DNA of 64,000 nucleotides from Neorhizobium huautlense (GCF_002968575.1 NZ_PVBM01000003.1:62001-126000), one strand, 5' to 3'. Positions 51,028-60,528 are shown, counted from the first letter of the stretch. Notes: generated by a model not told the origin, from the sequence alone. Translations and numbers: made by a program.

Positions 51028-52260
51028 CTATTCGGCCGGGCGTTCCATCTTGCAGCTGTCCTGCACCGAGTTGATTGCCTTGTCGCCGGCAATGACCTTC
51101 ACCGTTTCGAAGCCCATGTTCGTGCCATCGGCAGGATACTTGGGATTTTCCACGACCTTGGAGACAACTACGGGGCGGATCGTCTGGTGATCCTCCTTGC
51201 GGACCGAGATCGGGCCGATCGGGCTCTCGTAGGTGGTGTTTTCCAGCGCCAGCGCGATCTTCGTCGCATCAATGTCGCCGCCGCCGAAATCGACGGTCCC
51301 CAGCGCCTGTTGCAGGGCACCAAGCGCGAAGGCGGTGTGGCCTTCAACGAAGATCGGATAATGGCCCGTCGCCGCCTTGTAGCTTTCGGCGAATTTACCG
51401 TCCGTCGCGGCGTTGTCATAATTGTTGGCGATATAGTGGCCGATGGCCGTCTTGCCGGCGTTGGCGATATTGCCGGGTTGATCGAGGAAAGCCGTGGCGA
51501 ATGTGACATCGAGCCCCGCATCGCCTGCCGCCTTCATCAGCAGCAGGAGGTCGTTTGACCAATTCCCAGTGAAGACGGTGTCCGGAGCCGCAGACCTGAT
51601 CCGCGCGACGAAGGGCGCGAAGTCCTGGATCTTGTTGACGTCGTGGAGAACCTCGTCGACCACCGTGTAGCCGCCCTCTGCTGCCGCTGCCTCGACGGCT
51701 GCCTGCATGTCCTGGCCCCAGGAATAATTCTGGTTGATCGAATAAACCTTGTCGCCGAGGTCCCCCGACTCCTTCATCGCGCTGACAAGCGCGTTCACCC
51801 GCATCGGAGCGGTCGTGGTGTAGCGGAAGTGGTAGAACTGGCACTTGTTGCCCGTCAGTTCCATGGCCTCGCCGCCCAGGTTGATGAAGATCACTTCCTT
51901 GCCGGGATTGCGGATGTTGTGCTTGCGCACGTCCTCGGTGAGCTGACCGGCAATGGCCGAGGAAGCGCCTTGGAAGATGATGTCGACGCCGTCCGCTACG
52001 GCCTGGCGAAATTTGTCGGCCGCTTCGGGCGAACCGCCGGCGTTGTCGTATTCCGTGACGGTGACGGGCTCGCCGTTGAAACCGCCCGTATCGTTGATGC
52101 GATCGACACCATATTTGACGGCATTGGCGTAAAGGCGACCCGTCGACGTCTGGGCGCCAGAAAGGCTCTCGACAATGCCAATCTTCAATGGCTCGGCGTG
52201 AAGTGCAGTAGCGCTGAATGCGGCTGCAGCCGAAATCGCGCTCATGACGAGACTTCTCAT
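51028..52260 (-). CDS. periplasmic amino-acid/amide-type ABC binding protein (Leu/Ile/Val family)
   Basis: The 410-residue protein has a Sec signal peptide (cleavage near LHAEP, residue ~22), then the type I periplasmic binding fold: LKIGIVESLSGAQTSTG, then SAIAGQLTEDV and VYSINQNYSWGQDM. ATG 52260 follows GGAGGAGAAT. It captures the substrate for LivHMGF. Because the operon also encodes a carnitine-dehydrogenase-like enzyme and BKACE, the ligand may be carnitine or a related compound. First gene of the operon; a divergent GntR gene lies 266 bases away. Confidence 0.9.
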   Translation of the reverse strand: MRSLVMSAISAAAAFSATALHAEPLKIGIVESLSGAQTSTGRLYANAVKYGVDRINDTGGFNGEPVTVTEYDNAGGSPEAADKFRQAVADGVDIIFQGASSAIAGQLTEDVRKHNIRNPGKEVIFINLGGEAMELTGNKCQFYHFRYTTTAPMRVNALVSAMKESGDLGDKVYSINQNYSWGQDMQAAVEAAAAEGGYTVVDEVLHDVNKIQDFAPFVARIRSAAPDTVFTGNWSNDLLLLMKAAGDAGLDVTFATAFLDQPGNIANAGKTAIGHYIANNYDNAATDGKFAESYKAATGHYPIFVEGHTAFALGALQQALGTVDFGGGDIDATKIALALENTTYESPIGPISVRKEDHQTIRPVVVSKVVENPKYPADGTNMGFETVKVIAGDKAINSVQDSCKMERPAE

Positions 52261-52342
52261 ATTCTTCTCCTCCCGAATGTCTGTCCGTGTGCCGCACCGT
52301 TCAGCGTCGATCGCCAAGGGTCCTCCTGAGGCACTGCAGGCA

Positions 52343-52391
52343 TGTAATCACACACGTCCCGATGTGTAAAGCCTTGAGATATGTGATCACA
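52343..52391. promoter_or_regulatory. paired operator-like sites between binding-protein and gntR genes
   Basis: TGTGATCACA (52382-52391) is a perfect 10-base palindrome; TGTAATCACA (52343-52352) differs from it in one base. The starts are 39 bases apart. GntR/FadR-type regulators bind palindromes of this kind. Both lie between the catabolic operon and the divergent gntR gene, so they fit its operator. Confidence 0.55.
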
Positions 52392-52526
52392 CATCTCACA
52401 GCCGCGGCAATATTGCTTTTTGTTGTGAACTCCGCCGATTGAACGTAGAACGACTGATGGCTTGGAGGTCGCGCGGGCGTCCGAGCACCCCAACACTGAT
52501 TCAACGACCTAGCGAGGCCAGAGGAC

Positions 52527-53252
52527 GTGAACACTTTCGATCCGACAATAAGAAGCCAGCGAACGCTGGTGCCGGTCGATGTGTCGACAGTGCAGGATCG
52601 GGTCTACCAGAGCCTTCGACTTGGTCTGCTCAAGGGAGAATTTCTTCCAGGCGAGCAGGTTTCCATTCGCGCCCTCGCGGAAGTATTCGGAACAAGCCCA
52701 ATGCCGGTGCGTGAGGCGGTGGCACGGCTGATTGCGGAACGGGCCATCGAGCAATCCGGGCCGCGGACGCTTCGGGTTGCGCCTTATCTTGCCTCCGATC
52801 ACGAGAACTACATTCGCGTGCGCATGCAGCTGGAAGGTTATGCGGCCGAGCGGGCGGCAAGCGCGCCGAAGAACCCGGCTTTGACCGATGCGCTGAGGCG
52901 CCATAACGACAGCATCCAGGAGGCCCTTGAGGTCCGCGACTTCGACGCTGCACTCGCTGGCAACCAGGCGTTCCATTTCGAGCTCTATCGTGCCGGCGGC
53001 TATCCGCAACTGCTCGACATCATCTCAACCCTCTGGCTTCGCACCGGCCCGATCGTAGCGTCTGCGCGCAAGGATGAGGGGCTCTTCTATCGGATCTTCA
53101 ATAACGGCGTTCAAATCCACAGCAACGCTATCGAGGCGATTTCCCAGCGGGACCGAGCGGCAGCACGCCACGCGATCAACCTCGACATCCGGTCGTCCCA
53201 CCTGTCGATCCGACGCTTCTATCAACGTGCGTCCGCGGAGTCAGGACATTGA
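52527..53252 (+). CDS. GntR-family regulator (FCD/FadR-VanR subfamily)
   Basis: The 241-residue protein has a winged helix at residues ~20-90 (VYQSLRLGLLKGEFLPGEQV, then AEVFGTSPMPVREAVARL) and an all-helical FCD ligand-binding domain at ~95-225 (metal-binding His in QAFHFELYR and NNGVQIHSNAIEAI). It is divergent from the uptake/catabolic operon and should respond to its substrate or an intermediate. Confidence 0.9.
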   Translation: MNTFDPTIRSQRTLVPVDVSTVQDRVYQSLRLGLLKGEFLPGEQVSIRALAEVFGTSPMPVREAVARLIAERAIEQSGPRTLRVAPYLASDHENYIRVRMQLEGYAAERAASAPKNPALTDALRRHNDSIQEALEVRDFDAALAGNQAFHFELYRAGGYPQLLDIISTLWLRTGPIVASARKDEGLFYRIFNNGVQIHSNAIEAISQRDRAAARHAINLDIRSSHLSIRRFYQRASAESGH

Positions 53253-53269
53253 GTCCCTGACCCGCGCAA

Positions 53270-53292
53270 GGCCTGCGCGGGTAGGTTTCAGC
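53270..53292 (+). terminator. strong hairpin after gntR
   Basis: ACCCGCGCA pairs with TGCGCGGGT around a 5-base loop, 17 bases after the gntR stop. No T-run follows directly, so it may be a factor-assisted terminator. Confidence 0.55.
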
Positions 53293-53440
53293 AATCGGGC
53301 ACCAGGAACAGGCTCCCGGATTGAAAAGTGCGTGGCCACTATGATCTGAGCGCTAGCTGATTCCCGAATTGCATCAAGAAGGCGAAGCAGTTCCAGTTGA
53401 CTCGTTGGGAAAGCGCGCTTTCCGGCTCGTTCCGGCACCC
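53275..53440 (-). pseudogene. fragment of an AAA/ABC-type ATPase C-terminus
   Basis: A minus-strand frame here reads LLRLLDAIRESASAQIIVAT, then HFSIREPVPGARLL, close to the H-switch end of AAA_21-like ATPases (IIATHSPIL...PGARIL). No Walker motifs remain. It is a short remnant. Confidence 0.4.
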
Positions 53441-53613
53441 AAAGGCGCTTCAGATATGGGGCGGCAGGCCCGTCAATTTGTCTTTCGCATCGCAGATTCA
53501 GGCGCGAGACAATCGTCAAGAGTTCATGACTTGAGAAACGCGGCGCCCCCGGACTGGCCTTGCCGAAGAAATTGAATCGGCAGGGAGTGTCAACAAATCA
53601 GTCTCTCCGCCTA

Positions 53614-54051
53614 TCAAGCTGCCGTGTCGCTACCCGCAAGACCCAACTGGCGCTGCAGGATGGAGGCTGCGTTGTAGCAGTGAAAGGAGACGACCTTTCC
53701 ATCCCGCAGGTGAAAGACATCGCAGCAAGGAACATCGATGGTCCTCCCGGTGGGAGCGATCGGGCCATCTGGTGTCACCAATGCTCCACTATGCGTGCCG
53801 CGAATGGCGAGCTCGACCACGATCACATTTTCCATCGCGTAGATGTTGAAGAGCTCTCGGTGAATATCTGGAAAGGCCTGAGCCATGCCGCCGGCGACCA
53901 TGGCGATATCCTTGCCGCGGAACTCCATGTTGGTCGGGATATCCCGCACATAGGCATCCCCGGAGAAGAAGGAGACGAACTTGCCGACATCCAGTCCGTC
54001 TCCCTCTGCTGCAGCGTATAGCTCTTTGATCATTTGGATATCGTCTCTCAT
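53614..54051 (-). CDS. SnoaL/NTF2-like ketosteroid-isomerase-fold protein
   Basis: The 145-residue protein has the SnoaL-like cone fold: IQMIKELYAAAEGDGLDV, FRGKDIAMVAGGMAQAFPDI and DVFHLRDGKVVSFHCYNA. Start ATG 54051. It is divergent from an HxlR-type regulator (119 bases). Such pairs usually mean the regulator controls the small enzyme. Substrate unknown. Confidence 0.82.
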   Translation of the reverse strand: MRDDIQMIKELYAAAEGDGLDVGKFVSFFSGDAYVRDIPTNMEFRGKDIAMVAGGMAQAFPDIHRELFNIYAMENVIVVELAIRGTHSGALVTPDGPIAPTGRTIDVPCCDVFHLRDGKVVSFHCYNAASILQRQLGLAGSDTAA

Positions 54052-54143
54052 TGACAGCTCCTCGTAATGTTTCCGGCTATCCCGACCTCTGGCGGCGGGC
54101 GACGGAAGACATGTAGACACCCACTTGCTCGATGGGTAGAACA

Positions 54144-54155
54144 TACCAAAAGGTA
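54144..54155. promoter_or_regulatory. operator-like inverted repeat before hxlR-type gene
   Basis: TACC-AAAA-GGTA lies 16 bases before the regulator ATG and 93 bases from the SnoaL gene start. HxlR-type regulators bind short dyads in their own promoters. Confidence 0.35.
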
Positions 54156-54170
54156 AGCGCGAGGTTTTTG

Positions 54171-54527
54171 ATGGACGGACCGAGCACCCAATGTGGCCTT
54201 GACGTTTCGCTGGCGGTTATCGGCGGCAAGTGGAAGCCTTTGATCCTTTACCATCTCCAGGATGGCCCTACTCGATTTTCCGAGATCAGAAGGCGGGTCG
54301 GAGGCATCAGCGAAAAAGTGCTGATCCAGCAATTACGGGAGTTGGTCGCAATGACCGTTCTGGTACGCCACGATCACCACCAGGTGCCTCCGGTGGTCGA
54401 TTACGCGCTGACGCCGTTCGGGGAAACGCTCGTTGAGGCGCTGGTTCCGCTCTGCGAATGGGGAAATCGGAACCGAGCTGAGGTAGCGGGCATGCTGCAG
54501 CGATCGTCGAAGGCAGCATCCGTGTGA
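54171..54527 (+). CDS. HxlR-family winged-helix regulator
   Basis: The 118-residue protein has the HxlR core: CGLDVSLAVIGGKWKPLILY, then RFSEIRRRVGGISEKVLIQQ and YALTPFGETLVEAL. The Cys near the start (residue 8) is conserved in redox- or electrophile-sensing members. I prefer ATG 54171 with GAGG six bases upstream; ATG 54132 is also open. Divergent from the SnoaL-like gene. Confidence 0.87.
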   Translation: MDGPSTQCGLDVSLAVIGGKWKPLILYHLQDGPTRFSEIRRRVGGISEKVLIQQLRELVAMTVLVRHDHHQVPPVVDYALTPFGETLVEALVPLCEWGNRNRAEVAGMLQRSSKAASV

Positions 54528-54674
54528 AGCGCGGATGGGGAGGCTAGGAAGCTTTCGCGAGAACTGCTGTCTGCGCAGCGACGTCAGACCTTCGAGTACG
54601 AGCCGGATGGGAACAACTGGTCCTACCGACGGCGGTCGAATTCTGAGGAACTACTCCCGACGGCCAGCCACCGT

Positions 54675-55568
54675 CTATTTTTCTTTCCATCCTCGAAGCG
54701 TCTCCTTGAACAGTTCAAAGGCCGCTGTGCCCCGCCGGTCGGGGTAATAGAGATGGTAACCTGGAAAGGGCTCGCACCACGGCTCCAGAAGGCGGATGAG
54801 ACGACCGTCGACAATTGGCGTCGCGACCAGATCCTCCAGAATGTAGAGGATACCCAAACCCTCAACGGCGGCGGCGACAAGCAGGTCGCCGTCGTTAAAC
54901 ACCGGCCCCCGACCCGGCACGACCGTCACCGCGCGACCATCGCGCTCGAATAGCCAGGGAGACAGCTCGCCATGTGCATCGCCGTAGGCTATGCAACGAT
55001 GCGCCGTAAGGTCGGAAGGCCCGATAGGCGCCGGATGGTCGCTCAGGTAGCCGGGAGCAGCCACCACCGCGACGCGAAGGGGTGGCCCGATCGGCAGCGC
55101 GATCATGTCCTTCTCCAAACGCTCGCCGAGCCGGATACCCGCGTCGTAGCGGCCAGCAATGATGTCTGTCATCCCGCTCTCCACGCGTACCTCAACTTCG
55201 ATGCCGGGGTGGTGGCGCATGAAGGACGGGAGCATCGGCCACAGCACCGTGTCGGCGGCATGTTTGCCCGTCGTTATCCGGATGGTGCCGATCGCCGCTC
55301 CCCGTGCCTGGGACAGCGCCTCGATCTCGTCGTCCAACCCGGCCAGTGCCGGCGACAGGGTTGCGAGCAGGCGCTCACCGGCAGCAGTCGGGGCGACGCT
55401 GCGTGTCGTGCGAGAGAGGAGCCGAAAACCCAGTTGGCCCTCCAGCCGCTTCATGGTCTGGCTCAACGCTGACTGCGTGACGCCGAGCCGCCTTGCGGCG
55501 CGCGTGAAGCTGCGCTCCGAGGCAATAGCCGCGAAGACTGCAAGGTCGCTGAGCTGATCCGGCCGCAT
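54675..55568 (-). CDS. LysR-family regulator
   Basis: The 297-residue protein has the LysR HTH (LSDLAVFAAIASERSFTRAA, then LGVTQSALSQTMKRLE) and a C-terminal ligand-binding fold. It is divergent from an SDR gene with 102 bases between; LysR proteins commonly control the divergent gene from that gap. Confidence 0.9.
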   Translation of the reverse strand: MRPDQLSDLAVFAAIASERSFTRAARRLGVTQSALSQTMKRLEGQLGFRLLSRTTRSVAPTAAGERLLATLSPALAGLDDEIEALSQARGAAIGTIRITTGKHAADTVLWPMLPSFMRHHPGIEVEVRVESGMTDIIAGRYDAGIRLGERLEKDMIALPIGPPLRVAVVAAPGYLSDHPAPIGPSDLTAHRCIAYGDAHGELSPWLFERDGRAVTVVPGRGPVFNDGDLLVAAAVEGLGILYILEDLVATPIVDGRLIRLLEPWCEPFPGYHLYYPDRRGTAAFELFKETLRGWKEK

Positions 55569-55669
55569 TGATAATCCCTGCTACTGGGGTCCATTACTTA
55601 TTAGCGCGTTATCACGATATATTACCAACCCTACATAGCTGATGACGCTCAAGGAAGAGAGGAACGGCT

Positions 55670-56485
55670 ATGGCTAGGGTTTGGTTGGTGACGGGCGCAA
55701 GCCGGGGACTGGGCCGCGAGATCATGCGTGCGGCACTCGATGCGGGCCAAACGGTGGTGGCAACGGCGCGGTCCGCTGATGCGGTGCGCGATGGCTTTGA
55801 GGTTTACCAGGATCGCCTGCACCCCGTCGCGCTCGATATCACCGACGCCGAGGCAGCGAAGTCGGTCGCTGCGGAAATTGTAAAGCGGTTTGGTAAAATC
55901 GACGTGCTGGTCAACAATGCCGGATATGCCGAACTGGGCTTCTTCGAGACCTTCACGGAAGCCGCTGTGCGGCGTCAGTTCGAGGTAAACCTGTTCGGCA
56001 CGATGAACGTCGCGCGCGCGGTCGTCCCCCACATGCGCAAGCGTCGCTCAGGCCTCATCGTCACAATCTCATCGGTTAGCGGACTGGTCTCCAACGCTGG
56101 AGGGTCGGTATACTCCGCGTCGAAATTCGCGGTCGAGGGCTGGATGGAGGGCTTTGCGCAGGAGCTGGCCCCGTTTGGTGTCCGCTCTCTCCTGGTCGAG
56201 CCGGGGATGCTGCGAACCGACTTCATGGACGGCAAGTCCGCGAGCTTCGGCAGCATCCTCATTCCAGACTATGCCGAGGCAGTCGCCCGGTATCGATCGT
56301 TCGTGGACGGGGCAAACGGCAACCAGCCGAACGACCCGAAGCTGCTTGCCGCACGAATTGTGGAGCTCGCTTCACAAGACAAGGCACCGGCGCGCCTCAT
56401 CTTTGGCGAGGATGCCCAGCAGTGGGCCAGTGAGAAGGTGGACAAGTTGCGAGAGGAGCTCGCTCAGTCCGCCGATCGCGGCTGA
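55670..56485 (+). CDS. short-chain dehydrogenase/reductase
   Basis: The 271-residue protein is an SDR: VTGASRGLGREI, LVNNAGYAELG, Ser in ISSVSGL and YSASKFAVEG. The C-terminal part (residues 190-250) is typical of the oxidoreductases placed beside LysR genes. AAGAGAGGAAC lies before ATG. Likely controlled by the divergent LysR protein. Substrate unknown. Confidence 0.9.
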   Translation: MARVWLVTGASRGLGREIMRAALDAGQTVVATARSADAVRDGFEVYQDRLHPVALDITDAEAAKSVAAEIVKRFGKIDVLVNNAGYAELGFFETFTEAAVRRQFEVNLFGTMNVARAVVPHMRKRRSGLIVTISSVSGLVSNAGGSVYSASKFAVEGWMEGFAQELAPFGVRSLLVEPGMLRTDFMDGKSASFGSILIPDYAEAVARYRSFVDGANGNQPNDPKLLAARIVELASQDKAPARLIFGEDAQQWASEKVDKLREELAQSADRG

Positions 56486-56923
56486 CAGCCCAAACGCGGC
56501 GCCGGCGAGGATGGGTTTGCTCGGCTCCGGCGGCTGTACGAAGAATATTCCAGCTTCTGGCGCCCTAGCGACATTGGCGCTGCCTTGCGATGTCTGCTTC
56601 AAGGAGGCGCGACGGCGACCTTTCTGACGGCCATTGAGGGCCGACCGCGGACGGACCCCTTGATCGTGCAGTAGTGAATAAGCTTGAACAGGCCCTCACC
56701 TAAACCTGCCGATTAGGGAAGCAGCGCCGTTCAAGCCTCGCCGCCTCGTTTCCATATCAATGTGACAGTCTCCACGTCGCGCGCTGCATTTCGAGAATGC
56801 AACGGTTTTGGCGCGCTAACATTTTCCCGAGCCGGACTACATCCCGGACGGGAAGACTTGAGTTCTGGTCCTTCGGATCCATCTGATGGGATTGCAGGTC
56901 CAAAATCGTAAGGAGGTCATCGG
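56486..56923. other. intergenic stretch, nothing supported
   Basis: About 440 bases between the SDR and the hydrolase gene, without a credible gene or RNA. It may hold the promoter of the hydrolase. Confidence 0.4.
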
Positions 56924-57655
56924 ATGCGGCGGAACATTATGGCAGTAGCTTTCGCGGCTGTAGTCGGAATGTGCGGTGCGGGCCTGGCGCAGGCCGAGCA
57001 GATAAAAGCCAGATCGAACGCCAGCCTGGAGACTGATCTCAACTATCTGATGTACACGCCGGACGACTATGCGTCATCCAGCAACTCCTATCCGCTGGTT
57101 GTGTGGCTACACGGCGGCGACCAGGGCGGGACCGATATCGAGAAAGTCAAATCGAGTGGCCTTCCGAAATTGATCGAGGGCGGAAAGACATTCCCCTTCC
57201 TGGTGTTTTCGCCACAGAACCCGAGTGAAGAACTGCTTTTTCCGATCGAGAAAGTGGAGGTGGCGCTCAACGAGGTTATGTCAAAATATCGGGTGGATCG
57301 CACGCGGGTCTATGTCATGGGATTCAGCCGCGGCGGTTTCGGCACCTGGGCAATGGCAGAACAGTTTCCGGAAAAGTTCGCCGCTGTCGTTCCGATCGCT
57401 GGTGGCGGTAATCGCCACTATCTGAGCAGGACAAATGAGAAGACGGCATTTTGGGTGTTCCACGGCACGAACGATGAAGTCATCCCTTTGTCGGATTCGA
57501 TCGTGCTGTACGAGCGGCTCGTCGGTCTGAAGCGCAATGCTCGCTTGAGCGTTCTGGAGGGCGTGGACCACTCAAGCGTCGAATGGGCCGCCTTGAATGA
57601 TTCCGAGCTTTGGGATTGGCTTCTGAAACAGCGCCTTCAGGCCACGCCCCAGTAA
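56924..57655 (+). CDS. exported alpha/beta hydrolase (PHB-depolymerase/esterase-like)
   Basis: The 243-residue protein has a Sec signal peptide (MRRNIMAVAFAAVVGMCGAG, cleavage after AQA). The mature part has VVWLHGGDQGG (oxyanion part), VYVMGFSRGGFG (Ser nucleophile), a later Asp in FHGTNDEVIP and His in VDHSS. This is the esterase/phospholipase-like group of prolyl-oligopeptidase folds. AAGGAGG stands 8 bases before the ATG. Acts in the periplasm; substrate unknown. Confidence 0.87.
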   Translation: MRRNIMAVAFAAVVGMCGAGLAQAEQIKARSNASLETDLNYLMYTPDDYASSSNSYPLVVWLHGGDQGGTDIEKVKSSGLPKLIEGGKTFPFLVFSPQNPSEELLFPIEKVEVALNEVMSKYRVDRTRVYVMGFSRGGFGTWAMAEQFPEKFAAVVPIAGGGNRHYLSRTNEKTAFWVFHGTNDEVIPLSDSIVLYERLVGLKRNARLSVLEGVDHSSVEWAALNDSELWDWLLKQRLQATPQ

Positions 57656-57724
57656 GGCCTTCAAGCCTTTATTCGTGCGGGGAATGCAAGGGCGTATGCT
57701 TGCGCCGCAAGCAGACATCCCATC

Positions 57725-57928
57725 TCAATCGATAGCGGCCAATGCGTTATTTAGTTTCTCCACGACCTCAACTCGTGCAGGGGCTCTAGGATTTTCTGCA
57801 TATTTGTCTTTGAAGGGCCTGCCGGAAAGGGAGACTTTGTGTTCGGTCGTCCAAACGGGGTCCAGCATGGTGCCTGTTTCTTCGCCCGTCTCCCTGCAGA
57901 ACGCGGTTCGAACGGCCACCACGAGCAC
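57725..57928 (-). CDS. possible small protein downstream of LysR gene
   Basis: The 67-residue frame starts at GTG 57928 with GGGAGG directly ahead, 24 bases behind the LysR gene on the same strand. Its second half (VSLSGRPFKDKYAENPRAPA) has protein-like composition. No family was recognised. It may be a real small gene or a remnant. Confidence 0.35.
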   Translation of the reverse strand: MLVVAVRTAFCRETGEETGTMLDPVWTTEHKVSLSGRPFKDKYAENPRAPARVEVVEKLNNALAAID

Positions 57929-57951
57929 CCTCCCGAATCCGGGATCGCGGA

Positions 57952-58866
57952 CTAGGGGTCATGAGCTCGGCGAGAGAGTTTTGCGATCAAATAGTCAGCG
58001 ACTATCCGAACTGAAGGCAGTTGCCCGCGGCGGTGCGGAACGAGTAGCGTTGTCGCCACACCACCTGCTGTCCATTCGGGAAAAATGCGAACAAGTGCGC
58101 CAGATTCAATGAGTGGTGCACAGAAACTGCTCGCAAGGCAAGCTACTCCAAGACCAGCCTTGGCTGCTTCAAGTAGCGAGATCGTCTCGTTAGCCGCGTA
58201 GCGAGGGAAAGGCGTGACTTTGGTGACCGAGCCTTGGTCATTGCGAAGCGTCCATACCGATTCCGAGGGCGATGCCATCAACCCATCGAGTTCTCTCGCC
58301 TCCCCGGGGCGAGAAAACGCACCTTTCTCCCGGATATAGTCGGGCGAGGCGACCAGCCAGACTGGGTCGTCATATATCCGACGTTGTACGAGATCGGCAT
58401 CGGACAGAGGGGCGAAGTGGTTGCGGATCGCGATGTCAAAACCCTCCTGCACGATGTCCACGAATCTGTCGGAAACGTCGAGCGTGATGCGCATTTTCGG
58501 ATAGCGCGCGGCGAGGGGTGGAAGCAGCGCCGACAAACGGAATTGGGCAATGGGCAAGGATGCTGTGATCCGGACAGTTCCGCTTGGTTCGGCCAGGCGG
58601 CCCTTAATGACATGCTCCGCGGCCTCGGCCTCGATCAGCATGGCGGCGGCATGTCGATACAAATCTCGGCCGATCTCCGTCACGGCGAAGCTCCTCGAGG
58701 TTCGTTGAATCAGACGGACCCCGATCTCCCGCTCCAATTCAGCGAGCCGCTTGCTCAGCGTGGATTTGGGAAGGCGCAGCGCGCGACCAGCTGCGGCAAA
58801 ACCGCCGTGATCCACCACTCGAACGAAGATGAGAAGGTCGTTGAGATTGAGCACTAATCCATCCAT
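57952..58866 (-). CDS. LysR-family regulator
   Basis: The 304-residue protein has the LysR HTH (LNDLLIFVRVVDHGGFAAAG, then LRLPKSTLSKRLAELE) and the effector domain (SGTVRITASLPIAQ). It is divergent from an NAD(P)-dependent dehydrogenase (129 bases) and likely controls it. Confidence 0.9.
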   Translation of the reverse strand: MDGLVLNLNDLLIFVRVVDHGGFAAAGRALRLPKSTLSKRLAELEREIGVRLIQRTSRSFAVTEIGRDLYRHAAAMLIEAEAAEHVIKGRLAEPSGTVRITASLPIAQFRLSALLPPLAARYPKMRITLDVSDRFVDIVQEGFDIAIRNHFAPLSDADLVQRRIYDDPVWLVASPDYIREKGAFSRPGEARELDGLMASPSESVWTLRNDQGSVTKVTPFPRYAANETISLLEAAKAGLGVACLASSFCAPLIESGALVRIFPEWTAGGVATTLLVPHRRGQLPSVRIVADYLIAKLSRRAHDP

Positions 58867-58995
58867 CGTTCTGTTTTGAAGACGATGGATCTACGAATAG
58901 CCGACTACCCCGCTTTCGTCCAATATTGCATCTTTTCAGCAACCCGCTCCCCCAAAGGGGGCGTCGTGTTGGGACATCGAGGGAAGAATAGATCC

Positions 58996-59874
58996 ATGAC
59001 CAATATTTCGGTTCTCGGCCTAGGGGCGATGGGGCAGGCGCTGGCCGCTCGCCTTCTCCAACAAGGGCATTCGGTCACCCTTTGGAATCGGACAGCTGGC
59101 AAGGCTGGCTTCCTAGTTGCTCAAGGAGCGCGTGAAGTCACCAGCGCAGCAGACGCCATTGCTTCAAGCGATCTCACTGTGATTTGCGTATTGGACTATG
59201 CCGCCGCGAGCTCTGTGCTCGATGGTGCGGCCTCGGCGCTCGCCGGGCGTGCGGTGGTCAATGTGACCAATGGCACGCCCGCCCAAGCGCGCGCCACCGC
59301 CGAGCGGCTCGCAAGCCTTACAGCCTCCTATCTCGACGGCGGCATCATGGCGACGCCTCCGATGATCGGAGGCGAACATGCCCTGATCCTCTACAGCGGC
59401 TCGAAGCCGACTTTCGACGCACATATCGGTACGCTTAAGGCGCTCGGCGCCGCTGCCTATCTCGGTGCCGATGCTGGACTGGCGTCGCTACACGACCTCG
59501 CTCTTCTCAGCGGCATGTATGGTCTGTTCGCCGGCTTCTTTCACGCTACTGCCCTTGTCGATTCCGAGGGCATTCACGCGAGGGAGTTTCTCCAGTTGCT
59601 TGGCCCCTGGATGACCGCAATGATGGGTGAACTCCCAGGATACGCAGAGAAGATCGATAGCGGCGGGCACGGCCTTAATGTGGTGTCGAACCTCGCCATG
59701 CAGGCCACCTCGCTGGAAAATATACTCACAGCCACCCGTGAGCAGGGTGTCGCCACCAGTCTGCTTGCCCCCCTGCTGGACCTGTTTCGAAAACGCGATA
59801 GTGCAGGACATGGAGACGAAGACATTTCGGGCGTGTTTGAGCTGATCCGGCGCAGAAGCGGCGCAGGTACCTGA
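58996..59874 (+). CDS. 6-phosphogluconate-dehydrogenase-like / imine-reductase-like NADPH enzyme
   Basis: The 292-residue protein has the N-terminal Rossmann motif VLGLGAMGQALA followed by LWNRTAGKA, which favours NADP (Arg after the second strand). The C-terminal helical domain carries the DAGLASLHDLALLSGMYGLF stretch and resembles imine reductases and 3-hydroxyisobutyrate dehydrogenases. ATG 58996 is chosen; the frame upstream to 58876 is not supported. Divergent LysR control is likely. Substrate unknown. Confidence 0.85.
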   Translation: MTNISVLGLGAMGQALAARLLQQGHSVTLWNRTAGKAGFLVAQGAREVTSAADAIASSDLTVICVLDYAAASSVLDGAASALAGRAVVNVTNGTPAQARATAERLASLTASYLDGGIMATPPMIGGEHALILYSGSKPTFDAHIGTLKALGAAAYLGADAGLASLHDLALLSGMYGLFAGFFHATALVDSEGIHAREFLQLLGPWMTAMMGELPGYAEKIDSGGHGLNVVSNLAMQATSLENILTATREQGVATSLLAPLLDLFRKRDSAGHGDEDISGVFELIRRRSGAGT

Positions 59875-60097
59875 ACCCAGAATCGGATAGCGCCGCAAGC
59901 CGCGGCAAGTCACGATGCGATCCGTAAGCCCCGCGTGCAGAAATGACGCCGGATAGGGACGCAGACGTCGATATGAAGATCCGGCACGAACTTTTCGATC
60001 GACCACCGCGGGAACGCCGGACTTACGGGGCACGTGAGTTAATTCACTATCCTTGGGCCGAGCAGCACCCGGCGCGAGCGCTCGATGGCCGGGCGCC

Positions 60098-60337
60098 CTA
60101 ATGTGTTACCTGCGGCTTCTGGAAATTTGCCGCGAGCACCGGATCATCGTCAAGGTGCTGCCACCAAACCGCAGGTTCGATCTGGCCCGATTGCCAGCAT
60201 TCGACCAGTAGTTCCTGTTCGGTCGAAAGCGGCGGGACCGGGTCCGTAGCGGTGGCTTCGACGTTCGGCCCTACCAAGCCGATTTCGGCAAGGAAGCTTA
60301 CAAGCGTACCGCGAATGTCCGTATAATGCATAGCCAT
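60098..60337 (-). CDS. small hypothetical protein
   Basis: The 79-residue protein (AMHYTDIRGTLVSFLAEIGL, then a Pro/Thr-rich linker and VECWQSGQIEPAVWWQHLDD) has protein-like composition and AAAGGAGACC before its ATG. It is acidic and helical with no family known to me. It lies divergent from the DUF982 gene. Confidence 0.55.
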   Translation of the reverse strand: MAMHYTDIRGTLVSFLAEIGLVGPNVEATATDPVPPLSTEQELLVECWQSGQIEPAVWWQHLDDDPVLAANFQKPQVTH

Positions 60338-60528
60338 ATCTCGGTCTCCTTTCGGAAGATAACTATCATCGGCGGTGGGGGTTCCTCCCCCGACGCTTCG
60401 ATCCCCTCGTGGAACGATTCGCGATCCAGTGCATTAGAGTGAGGTCGCGAGGGCGGTCTCCCGTCCCCCCCTTCAGAGATCACAAATCTCCTGCCCTCGC
60501 GTCTCTTTTCCTCTGGAGGTAAGGCTGC

